From Herbaspirillum huttiense (GTDB taxonomy: Bacteria > Pseudomonadota > Gammaproteobacteria > Burkholderiales > Burkholderiaceae_D): a stretch of 64,000 bases of DNA. Both the position numbers and the translations under genes were made by a program. The notes under the pieces were generated by a model, which did no database searches, was not told the DNA's origin, and worked only from the letters and a program-made list of their open reading frames with translations. Positions 1 to 7,874 of the stretch are shown here, one piece after another (the first letter of the stretch is position 1; every line of letters begins with the position of its first letter). The stretch is taken from positions 868,001 to 932,000 of the forward strand of contig NZ_CP037993.1 of assembly GCF_004367745.1 (NCBI RefSeq), in the 5' to 3' direction.

Positions 1-165
1 CAGGTACAGCGGACCCTGCAAGGCCTCTTCCAGCAGTTGCAGGCGGCGGCCGATGGTGGCATGCGTGACGCCCAGCGCGCGGGCCGCGCCGGAGAGGCTG
101 CCGGCTTCGACGAAGGCGGCGAAGCTGCGCAGGCTTTCCCAGTCGGCATCCAGGGCGGCATGCAT
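1..165 (-). CDS. LysR-family transcriptional regulator, N-terminal part
   Basis: This is the first 55 codons of a gene reading leftward out of the window. The translation carries the winged helix-turn-helix of LysR-type regulators: a segment reading WESLRSFAAFVEAGSLSGAA, followed by the recognition helix region ALGVTHATIGRRLQLLEE. The start is taken as the ATG ending at 165, giving a few residues before the HTH as is usual for the family; no clear ribosome binding site helps the choice. The effector-binding domain lies outside the window. The gene is divergent from the isochorismatase-type hydrolase that starts 185 bp away, and LysR proteins often control a divergent neighbour. That link is inference. 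Confidence 0.85.
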   Translation of the reverse strand, partial: MHAALDADWESLRSFAAFVEAGSLSGAARALGVTHATIGRRLQLLEEALQGPLYL

Positions 166-349
166 GGCTTGCGGGGAGGGCAAGGGCGCGGCCTTGCTGC
201 GGGCTGTTAATTTTTTCACAGGGGGCTGGCGATTTTGGTGAATGGCAGTGCGAATTTTATCGGACTAAGATGGTCCGTCACTGTGCATTGACGTTCAGTT
301 GCAGCGTTTTATCGACTTCTCTCGAACATTTTTTAACAAGGAACCGCGC

Positions 350-958
350 ATGTCCTCTCCCCAGACCTTGATCCAGATCGCCGGTGGCAGCGCCCGCGCC
401 GCCACCTGGCAGGAAGCCGTCCTGCTCATCATCGACCACCAGACCGAATACACCACCGGCCGCGCCCCGCTGGCCGGCATCGATGCCGCGGTCGGCCAGA
501 TCGCCGAGCTGCTGCGCCAGGCCCGTGCCGCCGGTGCGCCGGTGATCCACATCGTCCACCACAGCAAGCCGGGCAGTGCCATGTTCGATCCGCAAGGTCC
601 GCACGTGGCCATCATCGACGGCGTGCAGCCGCAGGGTGAGGAGGTGGTGCTGCCCAAGGGGCTGCCCAATGCCTTCGCCGGTACTTCGCTGGACGAGGCC
701 ATCAGGAAGACCGGCCGCAAGTCCCTGATCGTGACCGGTTTTGCTACCCACATGTGCGTGAGCGCGACCGTGCGCTCGGCACTGGACCATGGCTATGCCT
801 CCACGGTCGTGGCGGCTGCCTGCGCTACCCGCGACCTGCCAGATCCCCTGGGCGGTGCGCCGGTCAAGGCGGTCGAGGTCCAGCGTGTGGCGCTGACCGA
901 ACTGGCCGATCGCTATGCCACCGTGGTAGCAGATGCGGCGGCGCTGGCCGGGGCCTGA
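350..958 (+). CDS. isochorismatase-family cysteine hydrolase
   Basis: This encodes 202 residues of a cytoplasmic alpha/beta hydrolase of the isochorismatase/nicotinamidase superfamily. The three catalytic positions are visible: Asp29 in the segment LLIIDHQTEY, Lys103 in VVLPKG and Cys136 in GFATHMCVSATVRSA. Members hydrolyse amides such as nicotinamide, carbamoylsarcosine or biuret, or isochorismate; the substrate here cannot be read from the sequence. The ATG at 350 is chosen because an AAGGA element precedes it by about 8 bp and the protein then starts as family members do. A longer frame opens at 299. A strong terminator follows, so it is probably a single-gene transcript, possibly controlled by the divergent LysR gene. 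Confidence 0.85.
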   Translation: MSSPQTLIQIAGGSARAATWQEAVLLIIDHQTEYTTGRAPLAGIDAAVGQIAELLRQARAAGAPVIHIVHHSKPGSAMFDPQGPHVAIIDGVQPQGEEVVLPKGLPNAFAGTSLDEAIRKTGRKSLIVTGFATHMCVSATVRSALDHGYASTVVAAACATRDLPDPLGGAPVKAVEVQRVALTELADRYATVVADAAALAGA

Positions 959-1007
959 TCTCATTGCATCACGGCTTTTTCGCACGGCGCGGAAAAGACA
1001 ATCACAA

Positions 1008-1038
1008 GGACGCTACCACCGAGGTAGCGTCCTTTTTT
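1008..1038 (+). terminator. intrinsic terminator after the hydrolase gene
   Basis: A perfect 10-bp stem (GGACGCTACC pairing with GGTAGCGTCC) with a 5-nt loop is followed directly by six T. It ends the isochorismatase-type transcript. Confidence 0.9.
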
Positions 1039-1381
1039 CATGCAGTCTGAAAATGATCTGACTTATTCATAAGGGGATCGATATCGAAAAAATTCAAAGA
1101 AAATTTCATCACGTTGACGACGAGGAACTAGCAATAATTAGAAATAACGCATGAATATTCAGGAGTGCTGAAATTCAGGAGACAGAATCGCTTAGTTTGT
1201 CGGCTTTCCGCAATTCGCTCATGTCCGCATCCGGTTGGCACGACAGCCGCCTGCCATGCGGCAGATGGGCGAGGCAAGCACAGCAGGAGAAGCTGCTGTT
1301 GTGCTGCATTTCAATAAAGAACGCGCAAGGCGCGTGTGGACGGTCTGACAGGCCGTCCTTAGAAAAAGGAATGAGTCGACC
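1039..1381. other. gene-free stretch before the sugar operon, with an AT-rich patch
   Basis: No gene is supported here. Bases about 1060-1180 are much lower in GC than the surroundings. They contain a short stop-to-stop frame that ends at the TGA of 1151-1153, reads rather like protein (contains KFHHVDDEELAIIRNNA) and has no start codon. It could be the tail of a decayed gene. The promoter of the downstream sugar operon must lie in this interval, but no good -35/-10 pair stood out. Confidence 0.4.
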
Positions 1382-2011
1382 ATGATTCCGGCCCCCTTCA
1401 GCGACCGGCTCGCAGCGCTGCTGGCCCGAGGCCAGCGCACCATACTCGGTATCGCCGGTCCGCCCGGCAGCGGCAAGTCCACGTTCGCCGCTGCGCTGCT
1501 GGCGCATGCACAGGCGCAAGGGCTGACGCAGTCCGTCATCCTGCCCATGGATGGCTACCACCTCGCCAATGCGGAGCTGGCACGCCTGGGCCGCGCCACG
1601 CGCAAAGGGGCGGAAGATACCTTCGACAGCGCCGGCTACGTCCACCTGCTGGCGCGGCTGCGTCAGCAGCAGGCCGATGAAGTCATCTACGCACCGCAAT
1701 TCCTGCGCGAGATCGAGGAAGCCATTGCCGGCAGCATCGCCATCCCTGCTGACACCCGGCTCATCATCACCGAAGGCAATTACCTGCTGCTCGACCGCGG
1801 CCACTGGTCGCGCGTGCGGCCCTTGCTCGATGAGGTCTGGTATGTCGATGTCGAGCCTGCCGTGCGGCTGCAGCGGCTGATTGCGCGCCACGTACAGTTT
1901 GGCCGCAGTCCGGCCGAGGCTGAAGCCTGGGTGATGAACAGCGATGAAATCAATGCAGCGCTGATCGAAACGACGCGCAGCCGTGCCGACCAGATTGTTC
2001 GCCGGGACTGA
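1382..2011 (+). CDS. P-loop nucleoside/sugar kinase-like protein (FrcK-like)
   Basis: This is a 209-residue cytoplasmic P-loop kinase of the uridine kinase/pantothenate kinase-like fold. The Walker A loop is GIAGPPGSGKST near residue 31, followed by the substrate-site motif PMDGYHLAN and a Walker B-like segment LIITEGNYLLL. Related putative kinases (FrcK) sit with the rhizobial Frc transporter for fructose, mannose and ribose. Here the gene is the first of a five-gene run with a ribose-type ABC transporter and a sugar isomerase, so phosphorylation of an imported sugar is the best guess. The actual substrate is unknown. The ATG at 1382 has AAGGA upstream. The next gene starts 91 bp downstream. 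Confidence 0.75.
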   Translation: MIPAPFSDRLAALLARGQRTILGIAGPPGSGKSTFAAALLAHAQAQGLTQSVILPMDGYHLANAELARLGRATRKGAEDTFDSAGYVHLLARLRQQQADEVIYAPQFLREIEEAIAGSIAIPADTRLIITEGNYLLLDRGHWSRVRPLLDEVWYVDVEPAVRLQRLIARHVQFGRSPAEAEAWVMNSDEINAALIETTRSRADQIVRRD

Positions 2012-2102
2012 CGGTTCCGGCGTGTTGTATGCAGCAAGCAGCAAAGGGCCGCGACAGGCCCCAGCCATCCCCCTCGAACTTCCAACAAGAACGGAGACCA
2101 GC

Positions 2103-3053
2103 ATGATCCAGAAAACCCTCGCCATCGCCTGCGCCACTCTTGCACTGGGCGCCGCCACGACCCCTGCACAGGCCGCCGACAAGCCCCTGAAATCGGTCGG
2201 TGTCACCCTCGGCGATTTGGCCAATCCCTTCTTCGTGGCCATCGCCAAGGGCGCTGAAAGCGGCGCCCACAAGATCAATCCGGACGCCAAGGTCACCGTG
2301 GTCTCCTCCAAGTATGACCTCAACACCCAGGTCGGCCAGATCGAGAACTTCATCGCCAACAAGGTTGACCTGATCGTGCTCAACGCCGCCGATTCCAAGG
2401 GCATCGGACCGGCCGTGAAGAAGGCCAGGAAGGCCGGCATCGTGGTGGTGGCCGTGGACGTGGCCGCAGAAGGTGCGGATGTGACCGTCATGTCGGACAA
2501 CACCATGGCCGGCGCCGAGTCCTGCAAGTTCATCGCCGACAAGCTGCAGGGCAAGGGCAATGTGGTCATCGTCAATGGTCCGCCGGTCTCGGCCGTGATG
2601 GATCGCGTCACCGGCTGCAAGGCCGAGTTCAAGAAATCGCCCGGCATCAAGATCCTCTCCGACAACCAGAACGCCGGCGGCAGCCGTGATGGCGGCATGA
2701 CCACCATGTCCAATCTGCTGGCCGCGCAAGGCAAGATCGATGGCGTCTTCGCCATCAACGACCCGACTGCCATCGGGGCCGAACTGGCGATCCGCCAGGC
2801 CAAGCGCAGCGACATCAAGGTCATCACCGGAGTCGATGGCGCACCCGATGCCGAGCGCGCGCTCAAGGACAGCAAGTCGCTCTTCGCCGCCTCGCCCGCG
2901 CAGGACCCGTATGGCATGGCTGCTGAAAGCGTGGCCATCGGCTATCAGGTCATGAATGGCCGCGCCCCCGAGAAGGCCGTCAAGCTGCTGCCGGTCAAGC
3001 TGATCACGCGCGACAACGTGGCGGATTACAAGGGCTGGGTCCCGGCCAACTGA
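2103..3053 (+). CDS. periplasmic sugar-binding protein of ABC transporter (RbsB/FrcB type)
   Basis: This encodes 316 residues. The N-terminus is a Sec signal peptide (about residues 1-23, ending AQAAD). The mature protein is a type I periplasmic binding protein of the ribose/galactose family: it opens with VGVTLGDLANPFFVAIAKG and has the hinge-type segment GVFAINDPTAIGAELAI and the later ITGVDGAPDAERAL. It captures a sugar and delivers it to the membrane permease encoded two genes downstream. The ATG at 2103 follows an ACGGAGACC ribosome binding site and gives the signal peptide; an upstream frame from 1983 would add 40 unlikely residues. As the soluble receptor it fixes the specificity of the operon, and fructose or mannose is the inferred ligand. 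Confidence 0.88.
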   Translation: MIQKTLAIACATLALGAATTPAQAADKPLKSVGVTLGDLANPFFVAIAKGAESGAHKINPDAKVTVVSSKYDLNTQVGQIENFIANKVDLIVLNAADSKGIGPAVKKARKAGIVVVAVDVAAEGADVTVMSDNTMAGAESCKFIADKLQGKGNVVIVNGPPVSAVMDRVTGCKAEFKKSPGIKILSDNQNAGGSRDGGMTTMSNLLAAQGKIDGVFAINDPTAIGAELAIRQAKRSDIKVITGVDGAPDAERALKDSKSLFAASPAQDPYGMAAESVAIGYQVMNGRAPEKAVKLLPVKLITRDNVADYKGWVPAN

Positions 3054-3173
3054 AGCCACGTATCTGGTAGCTCACCTCACAGGTGATCGTGCCCGATCCG
3101 CAGCGCCCGCAGTCAGGAGACCTTCCTGCTGCGGGACGCGCTTGCCGCCCTGCGGCTGCTTTCCTTGAATGCC

Positions 3174-4766
3174 ATGACTTCCACTCCCATTCTGCAGATG
3201 ACCGGCATCAGCAAGTCCTTCGGGGCCACGCGCGCGCTGTCGGACATGCACCTGACCATCCGCCCCGGCGAGATCCACGCCCTCATGGGCGAGAACGGTG
3301 CCGGCAAGAGCACGCTCATGAAGGTGCTTTCCGGCGTCCATGCGCCTGATGACGGCCAGATCCTGCTGGACGGCAAGCCGGTCTCGCTGCGCGACCCCGG
3401 TGCCAGCCGCGCCGCCGGCATCAACCTGATCTACCAGGAACTGGCGGTCGCGCCCAACATCAGCGTGGCCGCCAATGTCTTCATGGGCAGCGAACTGCGC
3501 ACACGCTGGGGGCTGATCGATCACGCCGCCATGCGCGCGCGCACCGATGCCGTCCTGCGGCAATTGGGCGCCAGCTTCCGTGCCTCGGACCGGGCCGGAC
3601 GTCTTTCCATCGCCGAACAGCAGCAGGTCGAAATCGCCCGTGCCCTGGTACACCGCAGCCGCATCGTCATCATGGATGAACCGACGGCGGCGCTCTCCGA
3701 ACGCGAGACCGAGCATCTCTTCGGCGTGGTGAAGCGCCTGCGCGATGAGGGGCTGGCCATCATCTACATCAGCCATCGCATGGCGGAGGTGTATGCCCTG
3801 GCGGATCGCGTGACGGTGCTGCGCGATGGCAGCTTCGTGGGTGAACTGGCACGCGAGGAGATCGATTCCGAACGCATCGTGCAGATGATGGTGGGCCGCT
3901 CGCTGGGCGAGTTCTACCAGCACACCCGCATGGCCCCGGAACGCGCGGCGGCCTTGCCGGTGGTGTTGCAGGTGCAGGATCTGGCGGGTGGCAAGGTCAG
4001 GCCGGCCAGCTTCGCGGTGCGTGCCGGCGAGGTGCTCGGTTTTGCCGGACTGGTCGGTGCCGGTCGTACCGAACTGGCGCGCCTGCTTTTCGGTGCCGAT
4101 GCCCGCAGCGGCGGCCACGTGCTGCTGGATGGCCAGGCCGTGCAGATCGATGAACCGCGCGCTGCCATGCGCGCCGGCATCGCCTACGTGCCGGAAGACC
4201 GCAAGGGCCAGGGCCTGTTCCTGCAGATGGCCGTGGGAGCCAACGCCACCATGAACGTGGCGGGCCGCCACAGCACGCTGGGACTGGTAGGCAGCGGCGC
4301 GCTGGATGGCGTGGCGCGCGATGCCATCCAGCGCCTCAACGTCAAGGTCGCGCATCCCGGCGTGGCGGTGGGCAAGCTCTCCGGCGGCAACCAGCAGAAA
4401 GTCCTGCTGGCGCGCTGGCTGGAGATTGCACCCAAGGTCCTGATCCTGGACGAGCCCACGCGGGGTGTGGATATCTATGCCAAGAGCGAGATCTATCAAC
4501 TTGTCCACAAGCTGGCCGAACAAGGCGTGGCCGTCGTGGTCATCTCCAGCGAGCTGCCGGAAGTGATCGGCATCTGCGACCGCGTGCTGGTCATGCGCGA
4601 GGGCAGCATCACCGGTGAACTGGCCGGCGCGGCCATCACCCAGGAAGCCATCATGCATCTGGCCACCGATGCGGGGGGCATGCAGGGTGCGCATGGACAG
4701 GCCGCTCCGGCTTACGGCATGGCGCATTCGGGCTTGCCTTCTTCTCCTTCTTCTCATTCCTTCTAG
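3174..4766 (+). CDS. sugar ABC transporter ATP-binding protein (RbsA/FrcA type)
   Basis: This is a 530-residue cytoplasmic ATPase with two fused nucleotide-binding domains, as in RbsA, XylG and MglA. The first domain has Walker A GENGAGKST, signature LSIAEQQQVEIARAL and Walker B IVIMDEPTAAL. The second has the degenerate P-loop GLVGAGRTEL usual for the class, then LSGGNQQKVLLARWL and VLILDEPTRGVD. It energises import by the permease encoded directly downstream. The ATG at 3174 is preferred to the in-frame TTG at 3165, though neither has a clear ribosome binding site. The last 30 or so residues are a Gly/Ser/Pro-rich tail beyond the usual family end and look non-essential. Confidence 0.9.
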   Translation: MTSTPILQMTGISKSFGATRALSDMHLTIRPGEIHALMGENGAGKSTLMKVLSGVHAPDDGQILLDGKPVSLRDPGASRAAGINLIYQELAVAPNISVAANVFMGSELRTRWGLIDHAAMRARTDAVLRQLGASFRASDRAGRLSIAEQQQVEIARALVHRSRIVIMDEPTAALSERETEHLFGVVKRLRDEGLAIIYISHRMAEVYALADRVTVLRDGSFVGELAREEIDSERIVQMMVGRSLGEFYQHTRMAPERAAALPVVLQVQDLAGGKVRPASFAVRAGEVLGFAGLVGAGRTELARLLFGADARSGGHVLLDGQAVQIDEPRAAMRAGIAYVPEDRKGQGLFLQMAVGANATMNVAGRHSTLGLVGSGALDGVARDAIQRLNVKVAHPGVAVGKLSGGNQQKVLLARWLEIAPKVLILDEPTRGVDIYAKSEIYQLVHKLAEQGVAVVVISSELPEVIGICDRVLVMREGSITGELAGAAITQEAIMHLATDAGGMQGAHGQAAPAYGMAHSGLPSSPSSHSF

Positions 4767-4768
4767 TC

Positions 4769-5785
4769 ATGGCACATCCAACTCCTCTGCACAACAACGC
4801 GGCTGCGGCGCGTTCCTCTTCCACGGCGTCGCAATGGCTGCTGCACCGGCTGGGCATGTTGCCGGTACTGGTGGTGCTGTATCTGCTGTTCTATGCGCTC
4901 ACCATCTATCTCAGCGGCGACGGCAGTTCCAACTTCGCCACCGCCGAAAACACCATGAACATCCTGCGCCAGGTCGCCATCAACCTGGTGCTGGCGGCCG
5001 GCATGACCTTCGTCATCCTCACCGCCGGCATCGACTTGTCGGTCGGCTCGGTGCTCGCTGTCTCTGCCGTGCTGGGCATGCAGATATCGCTCAGTGCCGC
5101 GCCGGGCTGGTCGATTCCCATGTTCATCGTGTCGGGGCTGTTGATGGGCATGGTCAATGGGGCCATGGTGGCCTTCCTCAACATCAATGCCTTCGTGGTG
5201 ACGCTGGGCACGATGACGGCCTTCCGCGGGGCGGCCTATCTGCTGGCCGATGGCACCACGGTGCTGAACAATGACATCCCCAGTTTCGAATGGATAGGCA
5301 ATGGCGATTTCCTGCACGTCCCCTGGCTGATCTGGGTGGCGGTCGCGGTGGTGCTGCTGTCCTGGGTGATCCTGCGCAAGACGGTGCTGGGCATGCACAT
5401 CTACGCCATCGGCGGCAACCTGCAAGCGGCGCGCCTGACCGGTATCCGCGTGGGGCTGGTGCTGCTGTTCGTGTATTCGATCAGCGGCCTGTTCGCCGGA
5501 CTGGCCGGTGCCATGTCGGCCAGCCGCCTGTACGGGGCCAACGGCAACTGGGGCAGCGGCTATGAACTGGACGCGATTGCCGCCGTGGTGCTGGGCGGCA
5601 CCAGCCTCATGGGTGGTGTGGGCACGATCTGGGGGACGGTGGTGGGGGCGCTCATCATCGGCGTGATGAACAACGGGCTGACCATCCTCGGCTTGTCCTC
5701 GTTCTGGCAATACGTGGCCAAGGGCGCGGTCATCGTGCTGGCCGTGATCCTCGACAAATGGCGTCAGAAGGATGCCGCGCAATGA
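4769..5785 (+). CDS. sugar ABC transporter permease (RbsC/FrcC type)
   Basis: This 338-residue inner-membrane protein has 8-10 hydrophobic segments and the family hallmark TAGIDLSVGSVLAVSA about residues 88-103, plus IGGNLQAARLTGI and VVLGGTSLMGGVGT in the second half. It forms the dimeric channel for the sugar taken from the periplasmic binding protein. It starts 2 bp after the ATPase stop. Its TGA overlaps the ATG of the next gene (ATGA), so it is translationally coupled to the isomerase. Its place in the operon and its family make the general function firm; the sugar is inferred only. Confidence 0.9.
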   Translation: MAHPTPLHNNAAAARSSSTASQWLLHRLGMLPVLVVLYLLFYALTIYLSGDGSSNFATAENTMNILRQVAINLVLAAGMTFVILTAGIDLSVGSVLAVSAVLGMQISLSAAPGWSIPMFIVSGLLMGMVNGAMVAFLNINAFVVTLGTMTAFRGAAYLLADGTTVLNNDIPSFEWIGNGDFLHVPWLIWVAVAVVLLSWVILRKTVLGMHIYAIGGNLQAARLTGIRVGLVLLFVYSISGLFAGLAGAMSASRLYGANGNWGSGYELDAIAAVVLGGTSLMGGVGTIWGTVVGALIIGVMNNGLTILGLSSFWQYVAKGAVIVLAVILDKWRQKDAAQ

Positions 5786-7002
5786 CACTCTCTTCCCCAT
5801 CCGGAGCCGGCATGTCCCTTCCCGATCTTGAAAGCCGCGCCTTCCTGCAAGCGCATGTGGCCGATACGCTGGCCTTTTACGACCGCCATGCCATCGATCC
5901 CGAGGGCGGATTCTTTCACTACCTGAAGGACGATGGCAGCGTCTATGAGCGCAGCCATCGGCATCTGGTCAGTGCGACGCGGCTGGTCTTCACGCAGTCC
6001 ATGGCGTATCTGCATACCGGACAATCACGCTATCTGGAACAGACGCGCCATGCCCTGGCGCATCTGGAACGCTTCCGTCATGCAGAGGGACCGCTGGCCG
6101 GCCTGTATGCCTGGACCCTGCGCGATGGCCAGATCGAGGACGGCACCGTGATGGCCTATGGCCAGGCCTTCGTGCTGCTGGCCTTCGCGCAGGCACATCG
6201 CGTCGGCCTGTGTGATGCGCAGCAGGTGGCGCAGGCGTATGAACGCATGGAGAGCGCTTTCTTCGAGCCTGCGCATGAAGCGTATGCGGACGAGATCACG
6301 CCCGCCGGCGAGTTGATTCCGTATCGCGGCCAGAACGCCAACATGCACATGTGCGAAGCTTGCCTCGCTGCGCATGTCGCCACCGGGCGTGCCGTTTACC
6401 TGGAGCGTGCGCAGTTGCTGATCGAGCGCTTCGTGTTTGGATTGGCACGGCAATCGCAGGATCTGGTGTGGGAGCATTATCGTCAGGACTGGTCCCTGGA
6501 TCACGACTACAACCGCGGCAACCGCGACAACATCTTCAAGCCCTGGGGCTTCCAGACCGGCCACCAGACCGAGTGGGCCAAGCTGCTGCTGATCGCCCAT
6601 GCACAGGAGCCGCGCCCGGCCTACGTGACGCGTGCTGCCGAATTGCAGGACGCGGCGTGGCAGCATGGCTGGGATGCTCTGTATGGCGGTTTGATCTACG
6701 GCTTCGATCCGGACCTGCGGCCGTATGACACCGACAAATATTTCTGGGTCCAGGCCGAGTCCTTCGCCAGTGCGTGGCGGTTGTGGCGCGTGACCGGGGA
6801 AGAACGTTTCCGCCAGCAGTATCACGCCTTCTGGGCGTGGAGCTGGGCGCATCTGGTCGATCATCATCACGGGGCCTGGTTCCGCATTCTGGCCGCCGAT
6901 GGCAGCAAGCTGGAAGACACCAAGTCGCCCGCCGGCAAGGTCGACTATCACACCATGGGCGCGTGCTGGGATGTGATGGAAGCGGGCGGCCTGCGCGAGT
7001 GA
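5782..7002 (+). CDS. AGE-family sugar isomerase/epimerase (mannose isomerase-like)
   Basis: This encodes 406 residues of an alpha/alpha-barrel enzyme of the N-acylglucosamine 2-epimerase/YihS family. Conserved active-site stretches are visible: NMHMCEACLAAH, FKPWGFQTGHQTEWAK, KYFWVQAESFAS and KVDYHTMGACWDVM. Members interconvert aldoses and ketoses (mannose-fructose, sulfoquinovose-sulfofructose) or epimerise N-acyl sugars. With a Frc-like transporter and a kinase in front, mannose to fructose isomerisation is the most coherent role. The ATG at 5782 overlaps the permease stop as ATGA. An alternative in-frame ATG at 5812 has a possible GGAG ribosome binding site. This is the last gene of the sugar operon; the minus-strand genes begin 9 bp beyond. 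Confidence 0.82.
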   Translation: MTLSSPSGAGMSLPDLESRAFLQAHVADTLAFYDRHAIDPEGGFFHYLKDDGSVYERSHRHLVSATRLVFTQSMAYLHTGQSRYLEQTRHALAHLERFRHAEGPLAGLYAWTLRDGQIEDGTVMAYGQAFVLLAFAQAHRVGLCDAQQVAQAYERMESAFFEPAHEAYADEITPAGELIPYRGQNANMHMCEACLAAHVATGRAVYLERAQLLIERFVFGLARQSQDLVWEHYRQDWSLDHDYNRGNRDNIFKPWGFQTGHQTEWAKLLLIAHAQEPRPAYVTRAAELQDAAWQHGWDALYGGLIYGFDPDLRPYDTDKYFWVQAESFASAWRLWRVTGEERFRQQYHAFWAWSWAHLVDHHHGAWFRILAADGSKLEDTKSPAGKVDYHTMGACWDVMEAGGLRE

Positions 7003-7011
7003 GCAACACGC

Positions 7012-7860
7012 TCAAGGAATCTTCAGGAACACCTTGTCATAGATCTTGCGGATTTCCGCCACCGACTCCGGATCGTGCCATTTCTCGACGATGGCGCGAT
7101 ACGATGGCTTGGCGCGTTCGGCCAGCAGGACCTTGTTGACCTGCTCCACCACTTGCCGGCCCCATTCGTTATGGGGGCACATCACGCGATTGAAGACGAC
7201 TTCATTGGCCTCCCGCATCGGCAACGCCACCAGTTCGCCGGCATGGCCCATGGCGCGCGCCTGGTCGAAGGCCAGCAGCGGCAGCTCAACCATGTAGTCG
7301 AGGCGACCGGCCAGCAGCATGCCGATCGCTTCCATCTGTTCGGAATAATTTTCACGCGGCGGATAGGTGGCCAGCAGCTTGTCCACCGTCGGGCTGTAGG
7401 AGCGGTCACGCATCACCGATGTAGTCAGCCGTGGGTCTTGCAGCAAGCCCGTCAGCGAGGTCCGGTGCCTGAATTCCTCCACGCGATCACGCCGCACGAT
7501 GATGCGCAGTGGCAGGAAGATCGACATCGGCAGCGAGAGGTAGCCGTAATGTTCGCGCTCCGGGGTCTTGAGCATGCCGTTGAAGCACCAGTGACTGCCC
7601 TTGCGGATCTCGCTGTTGATGCGCGGGAAGGGGGCCTCCAGTTCGACGTGCTCGTAGCCGGGCATTTCCTTTTTCAGCACGTTGAGGGTGAGATCGAAGA
7701 TGCCCTGATGCGCGAATTCGCCGCTGCGGATCATGTAGGGCGGCACATTGTATTTGCCCCAGGTGATCTGGTCGGCTGCCATCGCGATGGGCAGCATGGC
7801 CGCCATGCACGCGCAGCACACCAAGTGCGCGAGGGGTTTGAGCCAATGACGATGGAGCAT
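7012..7860 (-). CDS. periplasmic solute-binding-like protein (uncharacterised)
   Basis: This is a 282-residue secreted protein with a signal peptide (about residues 1-28, ending PIAMAAD). The remainder looks like a type 2 periplasmic binding fold of the SBP_bac_3 kind: it opens with ITWGKYNVPPYMI and contains GLLQDPRLTTSVMRDRSY and EAIGMLLAGRLDYMVELP. It fits uncharacterised TIGR02285-type proteins rather than transporter receptors, and no permease or ATPase gene is nearby. It starts 14 bp after the stop of the membrane GGDEF gene, so the two are almost certainly co-transcribed. A role as the ligand-sensing partner of that receptor is inference. The ATG ending at 7860 is chosen because it gives a clean signal peptide. 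Confidence 0.7.
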   Translation of the reverse strand: MLHRHWLKPLAHLVCCACMAAMLPIAMAADQITWGKYNVPPYMIRSGEFAHQGIFDLTLNVLKKEMPGYEHVELEAPFPRINSEIRKGSHWCFNGMLKTPEREHYGYLSLPMSIFLPLRIIVRRDRVEEFRHRTSLTGLLQDPRLTTSVMRDRSYSPTVDKLLATYPPRENYSEQMEAIGMLLAGRLDYMVELPLLAFDQARAMGHAGELVALPMREANEVVFNRVMCPHNEWGRQVVEQVNKVLLAERAKPSYRAIVEKWHDPESVAEIRKIYDKVFLKIP

Positions 7861-7874
7861 GCGCGACTTCCTTT

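Noticed and set aside
3072..4757. 561-codon open frame on the minus strand
   Set aside because: Antisense to the sugar ABC ATPase gene, which has all its motifs. His/Arg/Gly-rich with no recognisable fold.
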